Assembly (NCBI RefSeq): GCF_003932755.1
Contig: NZ_CP024202.1
Coordinates: forward strand, 4,650,001-4,714,000
Length of the DNA stretch: 64,000 nt
Reading direction: 5' to 3'
Origin: Methylomicrobium sp. wino1
GTDB lineage: Bacteria; Pseudomonadota; Gammaproteobacteria; Methylococcales; Methylomonadaceae
Shown here piece after piece: positions 1-9,066 of the stretch. The notes beneath the pieces are model-generated. The model made no database searches and was not told the DNA's origin. It saw only the letters and a program-made list of their open reading frames with translations. The translations under genes and the position numbers were made by a program. Positions within the stretch are counted from its first letter, which is position 1; each line of letters starts with the position of its first letter.

Positions 1-1455
1 CGTTCGGCGCTCCAAACCAAAGAACAGGAACTATCGCTCGTAGAAACTCGCTTCGCTGATGATCAAAGCGGCTGGAGCCTTTATCTTGGTCATGTTACCG
101 CGGACAATCATGTCGAACAAAGTCTGATAAAAAACACTTGGAGCTTAATCGAATTGTTGGCATGGGTGATTGTCAACGGCCTATACCATAAAAAACTGAA
201 ACTTAATCACGACAGTAAAACACTCGCGCTCTCAACGAACGAACTGCAAACCACGACCGAACAATTACATGACTTTATCAGCAGTCGACTCGATAAATTG
301 CACCTCGACCTGCCTAGCTATAAACAGCCCAACCAATGCCAATGCTCGCTATTGTTCATCAATATCGGCATGGAACCGGAAGACGAGCGTGGTGACGGAC
401 GCTTAGTCATGAGCGAACGCTCCGATCCTTTTAGTTATGGCAAGAGCCGTCAATCGTTTCTTCAATCGGTAAACCGGATTTCCATTTCGAACTGGGGAGA
501 AGTTACCGCTAGCCGCGCATACGGACTGGACGGTCTATTCGATACATTCATCGACATCTTCAATAATCATCGACTTCCGATCGCTGATAGCGATGTCAAA
601 GTTATTTGTAATACTTCGGCACGCGCCAATAGCATCAGCCATCGAGCTCAAAGCGTATTCCAAACGTTAATCCGTTGGTTCGGCCGACCGAATCCAAACG
701 AATCCCCCCGCTACATCCTGGCAGGAGCCAAAGATTATTATATTTTTCAAAGAAAAAATAATACCCTACATTATCGAAGCATCGGCACTCGTCAGGAGTT
801 GTTAAACGAATTAAGCCATGCTCAGGGACTTTTTAGCCCGACGCATATCGACCCTTTTTGCCTGGAAGAAAACGAGATACCCGAATTATTGAAATTAAAT
901 AAAGCCAATACGATTCAAGTATTTCATACTGCCACAAAAACAGGTATACAACTTTATTTACTGGACGAAAAAGGCGCACTGTTTCGCCAGCACTACCCTT
1001 CCGCGAAAGTCGACGGTTTATTGCGCCGTTATCAACACTTTTTGGATAACATTCTGAACCGATATTTCTTTGACGATAGCATCTCAATCGAGCACTATGA
1101 AATCAGACAAAATACCAATGCCATCATAAAATATACCCCAAGCGTTACAAACCGAATAAACTTGACACGCGAATTGGATATTCGCGTTTCCGGAGAACAC
1201 TCGGCATCCTACACGCTTTATTGCAACGAAAAAGAATTTTCGACATTGACTTACGGTAAGCGCGCCCTTGCCGCGGCTGCTGAATATATTCTGGAATTTA
1301 GACAATCCCATCAACGATATCCTATTCATATCAGCGATATCGATGTACCGCTCGCAAACTTAGGCATTGAAAACGCATCGGAATTACAAACTATCCTCTT
1401 GTTGAAATATAAACAAAAAATCGAAAACCGTTTAAACAGCATTTCTGGTACATAA
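1..1455 (+). CDS. cyaA: Class I adenylate cyclase, C-terminal part (gene begins before the window)
   Basis: The reading frame is open from base 1 to the stop at 1455, so the first internal start codon is not the gene start. The visible 484 residues resemble the C-terminal regulatory half of enterobacterial-type CyaA. A segment near residues 41-60 (NTWSLIELLAWV, followed by NGLYHK) matches the typical region after the catalytic part, and a later stretch has SRAYGLDGLFDTFIDIFNN. Class I enzymes convert ATP to cyclic AMP in the cytoplasm, with the catalytic part at the N-terminus, which lies outside the window. The gene stands alone, followed by a 153-bp gap and a PilZ gene. Family assignment is by recognition of conserved stretches. 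Confidence 0.85.
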   Translation, partial: RSALQTKEQELSLVETRFADDQSGWSLYLGHVTADNHVEQSLIKNTWSLIELLAWVIVNGLYHKKLKLNHDSKTLALSTNELQTTTEQLHDFISSRLDKLHLDLPSYKQPNQCQCSLLFINIGMEPEDERGDGRLVMSERSDPFSYGKSRQSFLQSVNRISISNWGEVTASRAYGLDGLFDTFIDIFNNHRLPIADSDVKVICNTSARANSISHRAQSVFQTLIRWFGRPNPNESPRYILAGAKDYYIFQRKNNTLHYRSIGTRQELLNELSHAQGLFSPTHIDPFCLEENEIPELLKLNKANTIQVFHTATKTGIQLYLLDEKGALFRQHYPSAKVDGLLRRYQHFLDNILNRYFFDDSISIEHYEIRQNTNAIIKYTPSVTNRINLTRELDIRVSGEHSASYTLYCNEKEFSTLTYGKRALAAAAEYILEFRQSHQRYPIHISDIDVPLANLGIENASELQTILLLKYKQKIENRLNSISGT

Positions 1456-1608
1456 CTATTTTTTTATCTAATGAGTTACAAAATTTAAAAAACTGAGAAC
1501 CCTTAGATGCAAAGATCTTGGCCAGAAATAACATCCCTATTTTTGTAGCTCCGAGGAGCTATTTATCGCGAAATCCTTAGCATCAACACTTTTTAATTCA
1601 TACATCAC

Positions 1609-1974
1609 ATGCACAACGAACAACGCAACCACCCAAGAATATCGGTCAAGGAATTAAAAGCCCATGTCAGTATCGACCGAATCAGGCAGGCCCCGATTGA
1701 AATTGACGGCGACGTTATCGACATTAGCTATACCGGCATTAAAATTCGTCTGAACTCGCCATTACCCGAAGAAAGCGAAGGCATTGTCAAAATTGTCATC
1801 GTGCTCCCCGAATCGAAAATTCCGATAACGATACACGGCGAGATTAAACATTACTGCCCACACTTCGAATACGGCCTGTACCATGGCAACTATTCGACTG
1901 AAGAAGCTTTAGACGAATTAATGTTCGAATGTGTCAAACACACCCAATCGGGCATCGCAATGCCGATAATATGA
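1609..1974 (+). CDS. PilZ domain protein (putative cyclic di-GMP receptor)
   Basis: This is a 121-residue single-domain protein. It has an N-terminal basic motif (NHPRIS, residues 7-12) and a DISYTGIKI segment near residues 39-47. These correspond to the RxxxR and D/NxSxxG c-di-GMP-binding motifs of PilZ domains, although the arginine motif is imperfect (only one clear arginine) and the final Gly is followed by Ile. There is no signal peptide or membrane segment, so it should be cytoplasmic. A perfect short palindrome (AGCTCC-GA-GGAGCT, 1547-1560) lies upstream. It follows cyaA in the same direction, but 153 bp away and not clearly in one operon. Its partner or output is unknown. Confidence 0.75.
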   Translation: MHNEQRNHPRISVKELKAHVSIDRIRQAPIEIDGDVIDISYTGIKIRLNSPLPEESEGIVKIVIVLPESKIPITIHGEIKHYCPHFEYGLYHGNYSTEEALDELMFECVKHTQSGIAMPII

Positions 1975-2189
1975 CTGGGCAACGAATCCACAAAATGCTT
2001 TTGATCCTAAATTCGGCGGTTAAACCATGAAGCATATGAGGTTCTTTAAGTATTTCAATATGATTTTAATAAATATTGGTAACCATTCAGGAGAGAAAAA
2101 CTATTTTGCAAAAGCATGGCAAGCTATTGCATTAACTTATAATTCTTCATGATCTTCATGGGGTGAAATACTTTTTATAGGTTTATCGA

Positions 2190-3275
2190 TCAAAGCGCTC
2201 TCGCTTTCAAAAAGGCTAACTCCGAAATTTCGGTCCAACGCGAAACTTGACTTCTGAAGCTGACGACCGAATCGTAAACTTTTTTGACCGCAGGATCCTT
2301 TGCGGCCATTTCAGCAATAAGCTCGTCCGAAATCTGCTTGAGTTTTTTCAACACATCGTCAGGCAAGGGCAATACCGATACATTGTGCTTGTTCATTAAA
2401 GTATCCAAGGCTTGATTATTACGTGCCGTGTATTCGCTTATCATGTCCATATTTGCAGCCTTACACGCCGTCATTACAATTTGCTGCAAATCTTTCGGCA
2501 ATGCGTCGAAGGCTTTCCGGTTGATAACAGCCTCGATCGTCGAGCCTGGCTCATGCCAACCTGGGTAATAATAAAACTTGGCTACCTTATGCAAACCGAA
2601 AGCTAAATCGTTATAAGGTCCGACCCACTCAGTCGCATCGATGTTATGGGACTGCAAAGCCGTGAATATCTCTCCGCCCGGCAAGTTAACCGTAGTACCG
2701 CCGGCGCGCCTCAAAACTTCGCCACCCAGACCTGGAATACGCATTTTCAATCCATCCAAATCGGCTACCGATTTAATTTCCCGGTTGAACCATCCGGCCA
2801 TTTGCACGCCCGAATTTCCGGACGGCACCGGAATCAGACCGAACGGCTTGTAGAGTTCTTGCCACAACTCCAAACCACCCCCGTAATACAACCAAGCGTT
2901 CATTTCCTGCGCCGTAAAACCGAAAGGTACCGCCGAAAAAAACTGAGCCGCTTCCGACTTACCCTTCCAATAGTAAGATCCGGAATGGCCCATCTCGGCG
3001 GTTCCATTAGCAACCGCATCAAACACTTCAAAGGCAGGCACCAATTCCGAAGCCCCATAGACTTTAACGTTGATCCGCCCACCGCTCATTTCGGTGATCA
3101 TTTGCCCCAATAAGTTAGCGCCATGCCCTAAGCCTGGAAAATTTTTCGGCCAAGCCGTAACCAACTTCCATTTAAAAGGCGTGTCGGCCTTACTGATTTC
3201 GGTACCCGTCAATGTTACAGTACTTGCCGCGACCGTACTCACGCTCGCTTTTTTTATAAATTCTCTACGCTTCAT
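2190..3275 (-). CDS. TRAP transporter periplasmic binding protein, TakP/DctP type (Tat signal)
   Basis: This 361-residue protein starts MKRREFIKKAS, a twin-arginine signal, followed by a hydrophobic Ala/Thr/Val run. The ATG at 3275 is preferred over an ATG at 3287, which abuts the GGAG. The body matches the TakP-like branch of DctP proteins: FGFTAQEMNAWLYYGGGLE, MRIPGLGGEVLRRAG, NLPGGEIFTALQSHNIDATE and WVGPYNDLAFG are hallmark stretches, and this branch is known for alpha-keto-acid binding. Such proteins deliver ligand to a DctQM permease, but no permease gene is adjacent: cyaA/PilZ lie on one side and gapA on the other. Either the permease is elsewhere or the protein serves another role. 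The exact ligand is inferred. Confidence 0.88.
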   Translation of the reverse strand: MKRREFIKKASVSTVAASTVTLTGTEISKADTPFKWKLVTAWPKNFPGLGHGANLLGQMITEMSGGRINVKVYGASELVPAFEVFDAVANGTAEMGHSGSYYWKGKSEAAQFFSAVPFGFTAQEMNAWLYYGGGLELWQELYKPFGLIPVPSGNSGVQMAGWFNREIKSVADLDGLKMRIPGLGGEVLRRAGGTTVNLPGGEIFTALQSHNIDATEWVGPYNDLAFGLHKVAKFYYYPGWHEPGSTIEAVINRKAFDALPKDLQQIVMTACKAANMDMISEYTARNNQALDTLMNKHNVSVLPLPDDVLKKLKQISDELIAEMAAKDPAVKKVYDSVVSFRSQVSRWTEISELAFLKARAL

Positions 3276-3440
3276 AATGCTATGCATCTCCGTAATTGCC
3301 GAAAAAGTTGATGATTACCCGTAATCAAAAAATTGGCTTTGAATGAAACATGAGTTTAACGAAGATTCACAAAACCTACCGAAACTTTCCTTAATAGCAA
3401 CACGGCGATTTATGTTTCCTTGAAGAAACGAATCCCTTTA

Positions 3441-3524
3441 TATACCTTTCGCACTTCAAATTCCGGCACTGCCTAAGGAGGCGCAGGGGTGCTCGGCGCC
3501 GAATTTTGATCTCCGATGAGTATA
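3441..3524. repeat. MITE-like element, family A, short complete copy (84 bp)
   Basis: The element begins TATACCTTTCGCACTTCAAA and ends ATCTCCGATGAGTATA. The two ends form an imperfect inverted repeat of about 27 bp with TATAC termini, around a core containing AAGGAGGCGCAGGGGTGCTC. The same ends occur at 10284-10701 and 44070-44192, and single ends occur at 21405 and about 29668. It carries no coding capacity. It fills most of the gap between the TRAP binding protein and gapA, and ends three bases before the putative gapA -35 element. Confidence 0.7.
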
Positions 3525-3526
3525 CA

Positions 3527-3556
3527 TGGACGGAATATAGCTAATTTTGCTATACT
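3527..3556 (+). promoter_or_regulatory. Putative sigma-70 promoter of gapA-pyk
   Basis: A TGGACG hexamer (3527-3532, 4 of 6 matches to TTGACA) and a TATACT hexamer (3551-3556) are separated by 18 bp, about 75 bp upstream of the gapA ATG. A small inverted repeat, TATAGC-N7-GCTATA (3536-3554), overlaps the -10 box and could be an operator. This comes from pattern matching only. Confidence 0.4.
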
Positions 3557-3629
3557 TTCACGCCGTACGCTGATCAGACACCGATCGGCGCCCACCTAAA
3601 AATCAACCTCACATTACCGGAGAACTTAT

Positions 3630-4640
3630 ATGGCAATTAAAGTCGCAATCAACGGCTATGGTCGTATTGGACGAAATATCGTTCGTGCATTGTATGAATC
3701 TGGCCGCAACGGTGAAATCCAAGTTGTCGCAATCAACGACTTGGGCGACTCAGCTACCAATGCACACCTCACTCAATACGATACCGCGCACGGAAAATTC
3801 CCCGGTGAAGTCGGTGTCGACGGCGATTACATGATTGTCAATGGCGACAGAATTCGTGTACTTTCCGAACGCGATCCATCCAAATTACCTTGGGCCGAAC
3901 TCGGGATCGACGTCGTCCATGAATGTACCGGTTTTTTTACCAGCAAAGCCAAAGCTTCAGCTCATATCACAGCAGGTGCGAAAAAAGTTATCATTTCGGC
4001 CCCCGGCGGTAACGATGTCGACGCGACGATTGTCTACGGCGTCAACCACGACACGTTAAAAGCTTCCGACACGATCATTTCCAATGCCTCGTGCACCACC
4101 AACTGTCTGGCACCATTAGCAAAAGCCTTGAACGATACCATCGGCATCAAACACGGATTGATGACCACGATTCATGCTTACACCAACGACCAAGTATTGA
4201 CCGATGTTTATCACAGCGATTTACGCCGCGCTCGTTCCGCAACACAATCGATGATCCCAACCAAAACCGGCGCAGCCGCAGCTGTCGGTTTGGTTCTGCC
4301 TGAATTGGCCGGAAAACTGGACGGCTTCGCCATGCGCGTACCGACCATCAACGTTTCGGTCGTCGACTTATGCTTTACCGCCGGAAAAGATACCAGCGTG
4401 GATGAAATCAACAGCATCCTGAAATCCGCTTCGGAAAAATCGAACGGCATCTTGGCTTACAACGACAAGCCACTGGTTTCTATCGACTTCAACCATAATC
4501 CTGCATCATCTATTTACGAATCGTCATTAACCAAAGTCACTGAAGGCAACTTCGTTAAAGTTTTGGCATGGTACGACAACGAATGGGGCTTCTCGAATCG
4601 TATGCTGGACACCACTGTTGCTTTGTGCAACGCAAAATAA
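3630..4640 (+). CDS. gap: Glyceraldehyde-3-phosphate dehydrogenase, class I
   Basis: The gene encodes 336 residues, the usual family length. The NAD-binding start is [10 protein letters not shown], the catalytic cysteine sits in [15 protein letters not shown] (about residue 155), and the C-terminus has the conserved [12 protein letters not shown]. The enzyme oxidises glyceraldehyde-3-phosphate to 1,3-bisphosphoglycerate in the cytoplasm; direction in glycolysis or gluconeogenesis cannot be read from sequence. A good ribosome site (CGGAGAAC) lies a few bases before the ATG. pyk starts only 9 bp after the stop, so the two glycolytic genes are almost certainly cotranscribed from the promoter near 3527. 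Confidence 0.97.
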   Translation: MAIKVAINGYGRIGRNIVRALYESGRNGEIQVVAINDLGDSATNAHLTQYDTAHGKFPGEVGVDGDYMIVNGDRIRVLSERDPSKLPWAELGIDVVHECTGFFTSKAKASAHITAGAKKVIISAPGGNDVDATIVYGVNHDTLKASDTIISNASCTTNCLAPLAKALNDTIGIKHGLMTTIHAYTNDQVLTDVYHSDLRRARSATQSMIPTKTGAAAAVGLVLPELAGKLDGFAMRVPTINVSVVDLCFTAGKDTSVDEINSILKSASEKSNGILAYNDKPLVSIDFNHNPASSIYESSLTKVTEGNFVKVLAWYDNEWGFSNRMLDTTVALCNAK

Positions 4641-4649
4641 AGGGCACTA

Positions 4650-6095
4650 ATGTTACGAAGAACCAAAATACTGGCCACTTTGGGCCCCGCAACGGATAAA
4701 CCCGGGGTCCTGGAAAACTTATTCAAAGCCGGCATCGACGTGGTTCGCATGAATTTTTCACACGGCTCGGCGCAAGACCATATTGACCGAGCCAACAAAG
4801 TTCGCGAATTAAGCCGCAAAACCGGACGCCGCGTCGGCATCTTAGGCGACCTGCAAGGCCCTAAAATACGCATAGCGCGTTTCAAGGAAACGAAAGTATG
4901 GCTTGATGAAGGCCAGGACTTCGCACTCGACATTAACTTGGGACCGAACGACGGCGATAATACCCAAGTCGGCATCACCTACGAACCGCTGGCTCGCGAA
5001 GTGCGCAACGGCAGCCGTTTACTGTTGGACGATGGGCGTGTGGTATTAGACGTGGTCGATACCGACGGTAAACGCGTCAATTGCAAAGTGGTGGTCGGCG
5101 GCGACCTATCCAACAACAAAGGCATCAATTTGATGGGTGGCGGACTATCGGCAGCCGCCTTGACCGAAAAGGACAAGGAAGACATCAAAACAATCGCGAA
5201 AATCGATTGCGATTATGTCGCGGTGTCTTTTCCGCGATGCGCTGCGGACTTGAACGAAGCCCGCGAACTTTTGTTGGCGGAAGGCTGCCATGCCGGCATC
5301 GTCGCCAAGGTCGAGCGCGCCGAAGCCATGGAAGTCATGGATGAAATCATCCTAGCTTCCGATGCAGTAATGGTCGCTCGTGGCGACTTGGGTGTTGAAA
5401 TCGGCGACGCCAATCTTCCGGCCGCACAGAAACGACTCATCAGTCGCGCACGCGAACTGAATCGCATAGCGATCACTGCGACGCAAATGATGGAATCGAT
5501 GATCGAAAACCCGATTCCGACTCGCGCCGAAGTCTTTGACGTTGCGAATGCAGTCGTCGACGGGACCGATGCAATCATGCTGTCGGCCGAAACCGCTTCC
5601 GGTAAATATCCGGTCAAAGCGGTCGAAGCGATGGTACGGGTTTGCGAAGAAACCGAGAAACAACCGAGCGTTCGAGTTTCGAAGCATCGTATGGATACCC
5701 AATTCCAGCGCATTGATGAAGCAATCGCAATGTCGGCGATGTATATGGCGAATCATACAACGATTCATGGCATAGCAGCATTGACAGAATCCGGGTCGAC
5801 ACCGTTATGGATGTCCAGAATCAGCTCGGGAATTCCTATCTTCGCATTTAGCAGCCAGGAAAAAACCTTGGGCAAGGTAACGCTGTACCGAGGCGTTTTT
5901 CCGTTTTATTTCGACAAACATCTGAAAGAGCCGGATCATGCCGAAGTCAACCGCGAGATCGTCAACCACCTAAGAAAGCGCCATCAAGCGCAAGACGGCG
6001 ATAAATTTATTATCACCAAAGGCGACCTGACCGGCGTTCAAGGCGGAACCAACGCATTGAAAGTGATTACCGTGGGTGAAGGCTTAACGCCTTAA
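4650..6095 (+). CDS. pyk: Pyruvate kinase
   Basis: This is a 481-residue full-length pyruvate kinase. It has the N-terminal [14 protein letters not shown], substrate and metal-site stretches ([18 protein letters not shown]) and the signature [13 protein letters not shown] followed by [19 protein letters not shown]. It makes pyruvate and ATP from phosphoenolpyruvate and ADP in the cytoplasm. It is the second gene of a gap-pyk pair (9-bp gap, AGGGC ribosome site) and is closed by a strong terminator at 6126. Many type I methanotrophs carry pyruvate kinase in their ribulose-monophosphate-linked carbon routes, which fits this context. Confidence 0.97.
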   Translation: MLRRTKILATLGPATDKPGVLENLFKAGIDVVRMNFSHGSAQDHIDRANKVRELSRKTGRRVGILGDLQGPKIRIARFKETKVWLDEGQDFALDINLGPNDGDNTQVGITYEPLAREVRNGSRLLLDDGRVVLDVVDTDGKRVNCKVVVGGDLSNNKGINLMGGGLSAAALTEKDKEDIKTIAKIDCDYVAVSFPRCAADLNEARELLLAEGCHAGIVAKVERAEAMEVMDEIILASDAVMVARGDLGVEIGDANLPAAQKRLISRARELNRIAITATQMMESMIENPIPTRAEVFDVANAVVDGTDAIMLSAETASGKYPVKAVEAMVRVCEETEKQPSVRVSKHRMDTQFQRIDEAIAMSAMYMANHTTIHGIAALTESGSTPLWMSRISSGIPIFAFSSQEKTLGKVTLYRGVFPFYFDKHLKEPDHAEVNREIVNHLRKRHQAQDGDKFIITKGDLTGVQGGTNALKVITVGEGLTP

Positions 6096-6125
6096 CGACT
6101 CACTGCCATTTTTAAATGATGCATC

Positions 6126-6155
6126 AAAGGGCGGATATACTCCGCCCTTTTTTTT
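6126..6155 (+). terminator. Rho-independent terminator after pyk
   Basis: A perfect 10-bp stem (AAAGGGCGGA at 6126-6135 and TCCGCCCTTT at 6141-6150) with a TATAC loop is followed by a run of T that extends to 6155. It lies 31 bp after the pyk stop codon. Confidence 0.93.
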
Positions 6156-6246
6156 ATTTCCGACTCCTGATTGTAAGAAGACTAGCCAAGCCTTCACATT
6201 TAGCGAGCGTAAGTCATTTTTCCAGTAATTCCCAATTTGGAAATCA

Positions 6247-6320
6247 ACAAGGGTGTGGCGTGTGCTTGGCGAGGATGTCGGCAGCAGGGCGGATTTTTGC
6301 TCCTGCAAAATCCGCATTCA
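6247..6320. repeat. Dispersed intergenic repeat, family C
   Basis: The segment containing GCGAGGATGTCGGCAGCAGG and GCTCCTGCAAAATCCGCATT recurs in the opposite orientation, nearly intact, at about 45692-45765. A degenerate relative lies near 56710-56765. It is non-coding and directly precedes the inverted repeat at 6321. Confidence 0.65.
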
Positions 6321-6385
6321 CCCAGCACCTAAATTCCATAGCCTATCGGCTATGATCGATAATTTTCGTTAATTTAGGTGCTGGG
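6321..6385. repeat. Inverted-repeat element, family B, with inner hairpin
   Basis: CCCAGCACCTAAATT (6321-6335) is mirrored exactly by AATTTAGGTGCTGGG (6371-6385). Inside lies a second hairpin, CATAGCC-TATC-GGCTATG (6337-6354). The same outer arms recur several times within 10510-10644. It sits between the convergent ends of pyk and the fatty acid hydroxylase-family gene. Confidence 0.75.
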
Positions 6386-6434
6386 TTCAAGCCATCCGTG
6401 GCGTTCAGACTGACGTCAAGTCCAAAAAACCATT

Positions 6435-7271
6435 TTATCTTTTTCCCTTCGGAATCAAACCTAGTAGCTTTGCCACATGTCTTTCGGTAATAAATGCCAA
6501 GAAAAACAATTGTATAAAATTATCGGCTTCGATTAGATCGAGACCGATCTTTTTTGGAACCAATTCCTTGCGAGTTCCAAACAATTGATCCCATACCGAT
6601 AACACGATACCGTAATTACTATCATGTTCGCTACGTAGCGCCGAATGATGGGTTCTATGCAAGGCCGGCGTAATAATCACCTTCGACAACAAATCTTCCT
6701 TCTCGAAAGACAAATTCGAATGATGGAAGAAAATAAAAGACAACTCGATCAGTTCGATCGCGAGAATAACGTAGGCATCGACACCGAAAACAATGACGAA
6801 CAAACATTTCATGATAATTTCAATAAATAAATCGAATACATGAAAACGAAATCCGGTCGTCACATTGAACGTTTTATCGCTATGATGAATCTTATGGAAA
6901 CGCCACAAAAATTCGTTTTTGTGGCTTGCATAATGCCAAGCATAAATCGCAAGATCGAACAGCAAAAAAGATAACACCCATTTAATCGGCCCGTTAGACA
7001 GACCGCTCAATACGCCATAATTCGAAAACTGTTGCGCCACAAAAAAAAGCGAGGACGCTCTTAACGTGGTTAAGATAACGTTATTGAATAAAAAAGCCGT
7101 AGTGTTGGTAACCACCGAATTCTTCGCGACTTTCCGATCGAACCGCTGGTAAGGTTTCAACCCTTCTATGACTATTAACAACAGAAATGCTGCTATCGCC
7201 AATAATAAAAAGATCTCATTCAATGGTAAACCTTGCTCGGTAACCGGTAAAGAACCATCCGTAACGTTCAT
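6435..7271 (-). CDS. Fatty acid hydroxylase / sterol desaturase superfamily membrane protein
   Basis: The 278-residue protein has several hydrophobic segments (about residues 18-37, 60-78, 98-115 and 150-190). It carries the histidine clusters of the di-iron hydroxylase superfamily: HYASH, HKIHH, FHHSN and HRTHH. Members insert oxygen or double bonds into membrane lipids or related hydrophobic substrates; the substrate here is unknown. It lies 102 bp downstream of a short LOV gene on the same strand, so it may be the last gene of the LOV-SRPBCC operon. That link is inferred from position only. Confidence 0.87.
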   Translation of the reverse strand: MNVTDGSLPVTEQGLPLNEIFLLLAIAAFLLLIVIEGLKPYQRFDRKVAKNSVVTNTTAFLFNNVILTTLRASSLFFVAQQFSNYGVLSGLSNGPIKWVLSFLLFDLAIYAWHYASHKNEFLWRFHKIHHSDKTFNVTTGFRFHVFDLFIEIIMKCLFVIVFGVDAYVILAIELIELSFIFFHHSNLSFEKEDLLSKVIITPALHRTHHSALRSEHDSNYGIVLSVWDQLFGTRKELVPKKIGLDLIEADNFIQLFFLAFITERHVAKLLGLIPKGKR

Positions 7272-7373
7272 GGCGCACCTTGACTAATAATACACATATC
7301 AACACCCCATATCGGAAGTCTTGCTGGAAAATTCCCGACCGATCTCCAAAATATCTTCTAATAAATCAAAACA

Positions 7374-7820
7374 TTACAGACTTTCAAGCTGTTTATTTAA
7401 TTTATTGATTGTTTCTTCGTCATCTATTTGCCGAGTAATATCGTATTGCACGCCGAGAAAATAAATCAGCTTGCCGTTCCGATCGAATAATGGAATTATC
7501 TTAAATCGGTTATAGAATAGCTCACCGTCTTTTTTATAATTACGCAAAATCACTTCAACCGGCTTTTGATCATTAATCGCCTCCTGGATCCTCTTAATTT
7601 CTTTTTGGTTTCGGTCGTCGCCCTGCAAGAATCGACAATTGCGCCCAATCACTTCTTCCTGCGAATAACCGGTAACCGCTTCAAACGCTTTGTTGGCGTA
7701 AACAATCGGCATGTCGTCAAGGTCGGGGTCGGCTAGCGTAATGCCGTTAATACATTCATCCAGAATCAGCGATAGAATTTGCGGAATCAGTCCCGGATCT
7801 TTTTCAGCGATAAAAGCCAT
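7374..7820 (-). CDS. Short LOV (PAS) blue-light flavin protein, copy 1
   Basis: The 148-residue protein is a single PAS domain with the LOV signature GRNCRFLQG (about residues 59-67), whose cysteine forms the flavin adduct. It also has the conserved NYKKDGELFYNR strand and the terminal GVQYDIT with the flavin-contacting glutamine. A short helix follows (about residues 129-148), and no effector domain is attached. An AGGAG ribosome site lies 7 bp before the ATG. It follows an SRPBCC gene with a 36-bp gap. The paralogue at 9067-9561 has the same neighbour order. Short LOV proteins signal through dimer or partner changes; the partner here may be the adjacent SRPBCC protein, which is inference. 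Confidence 0.87.
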   Translation of the reverse strand: MAFIAEKDPGLIPQILSLILDECINGITLADPDLDDMPIVYANKAFEAVTGYSQEEVIGRNCRFLQGDDRNQKEIKRIQEAINDQKPVEVILRNYKKDGELFYNRFKIIPLFDRNGKLIYFLGVQYDITRQIDDEETINKLNKQLESL

Positions 7821-7856
7821 GGTTATACTCCTAGATAAATTTTACGATTGGAACAT

Positions 7857-8372
7857 TCAGTATTGGCTGTCGGACGCATTCAATAACCTTCCTTGCGGTT
7901 CACCGTAATGACCACACAGCAGTGTTTGGATGTTTTCCAGCGAATTTTGCAAGCCTTCCTCGATCGCAACCCGAATCAACTTTTCAAACGGCCTCATGAA
8001 AAAATCGACATGCAATAACTCAAAGCTTATTTCTAATCGGGTAGAATCGCTGCAATCATTTTTCGTGAAGCTATAAACTTCACGAAATTCTTGGCTTACC
8101 GATTCCAGCGCCAATATTTGCAACGGCACAAATTCGGTGATCTCGAACATCGATTCAACTTTTTGTCCTTGCTCTATTCTCACTTGCTTGGCTCTTGACC
8201 CGACTCCTATACGATGACCCTGCAGCACCTCAAATTCAATAACTTCTAAGGCCCATTTAGGATAATTATCAAAAAAATGTAATCCGACATAATCAAACAC
8301 GTCAGCGACGGATTTTTCGATACCTATATCAGCTTTGCCGATCAACGGTTTTGATAAATCAAATGCAAACAT
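7857..8372 (-). CDS. SRPBCC (START/Bet v1-like) protein, copy 1 of the LOV-linked pair
   Basis: The frame is open to 8429, but the ATG at 8372 has a strong GGGAGGCGG site just upstream and gives a 171-residue protein starting MFAFDLSKP. This aligns with the start of the paralogue at 9648-10112 (MFGFNSD). Shared stretches include DVFDYVGLHFFDNYPKW, AKQVRIEQGQKVES and MRPFEKLIRVAIEEG. The pattern fits the helix-grip SRPBCC fold, a hydrophobic ligand-binding pocket, though the assignment is by overall feel rather than a strict motif. It lies directly upstream of the short LOV gene and overlaps a possible 41-codon ORF by 14 bp. Confidence 0.72.
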   Translation of the reverse strand: MFAFDLSKPLIGKADIGIEKSVADVFDYVGLHFFDNYPKWALEVIEFEVLQGHRIGVGSRAKQVRIEQGQKVESMFEITEFVPLQILALESVSQEFREVYSFTKNDCSDSTRLEISFELLHVDFFMRPFEKLIRVAIEEGLQNSLENIQTLLCGHYGEPQGRLLNASDSQY

Positions 8373-8484
8373 ACCGCCTCCCGGTCGAACCTGAGTTGAA
8401 GCTTTTTTTATCCGGCACAGAACCGCCATCGGTACGCATTTTCGGATGAATGTCGTTACCCGTCATGGCAACCTTATTGCTCAT
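8359..8484 (-). CDS. Possible small ORF linking the RatA-like and SRPBCC genes (41 codons)
   Basis: The ATG at 8484 overlaps the stop of the RatA-like gene as TAATG. The frame runs 41 codons (MSNKVAMTGNDIHPKM...) and ends inside the SRPBCC gene, overlapping its first 14 bp. Overlaps at both ends suggest translational coupling. The peptide is hydrophilic, has no recognisable domain, and may only be a leader that carries ribosomes across the gap. No similar ORF is seen before the second SRPBCC copy. Confidence 0.35.
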   Translation of the reverse strand: MSNKVAMTGNDIHPKMRTDGGSVPDKKSFNSGSTGRRYVCI

Positions 8485-8921
8485 TAGCTTCCCCCATATC
8501 GCATAGCTGCTTGTTTTTTGAAAGAGTCGACCATCGAATCACAAAGCTGTTTGAATAACGGCCTGAATGCAAGGCTAATGACTTGGTTGGCAAATTCGAA
8601 CTCTAATTCAAGTGAGATCTCACTCCCATGATCTTTCCAAGGATCGAAAAGCCAAACTCCCTTAAGAATCTTAAATGGGCCATCCACAAGACTCATCCTA
8701 ATGGCACGATTTTTTTGCAGAAAATTAATCGTTGTAAAAGAAAATCCGACTCCGCCTTTAGCCATCGTTACGGTTGCCTTCAACCAGTCATCGTTTTTTT
8801 CATTTACCACTGATCGGGTGCACAACGGAATAAAATCCGCATAAGTACCAATATCACTAACTAGAGCGAACATTTGCGAAGGTGAATATTCGACCCGAGT
8901 TTGCCGATTGATTTTAATCAT
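8484..8921 (-). CDS. SRPBCC family protein, RatA / coenzyme Q-binding (COQ10) type
   Basis: The gene encodes 145 residues. The pattern R-V-E-Y-S-P-S-Q-M-F-A-L-V-S-D at the start, a FIPLCTRS segment (family usual: FLPWC) and a C-terminal helix with FKKQAAMRYG match the RatA/COQ10 polyketide-cyclase subfamily. These proteins bind isoprenoid quinones or act on ribosomes; in E. coli ratA is beside smpB, which is not the case here. It is the first gene of the unit 8921-7374, followed by the small ORF, the SRPBCC protein and the short LOV protein. Its role in this unit is unknown. Confidence 0.8.
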   Translation of the reverse strand: MIKINRQTRVEYSPSQMFALVSDIGTYADFIPLCTRSVVNEKNDDWLKATVTMAKGGVGFSFTTINFLQKNRAIRMSLVDGPFKILKGVWLFDPWKDHGSEISLELEFEFANQVISLAFRPLFKQLCDSMVDSFKKQAAMRYGGS

Positions 8922-9066
8922 CGATTGTCTCTATACCCTAAATCGAACAACCAAAAATGACGGAAATGCCGATTTAAAAGGGACCGACAACCTGCCTAAC
9001 AGTACAGCGACGTCATAAGTTACTACCGAAATGAAATCCGCAAAAGTTATAAACACGTTAACGATT

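Noticed and set aside
2027-2152. A 41-codon ORF (MKHMRFFKYFNMIL...) between the PilZ and TRAP genes
   Set aside because: It has no good ribosome site, no recognisable domain and lies in A/T-rich DNA; a chance ORF is more likely.
6116-6355. ORFs on either strand across the pyk terminator region
   Set aside because: They run across the terminator and repeat families B and C, so they are not credible genes.
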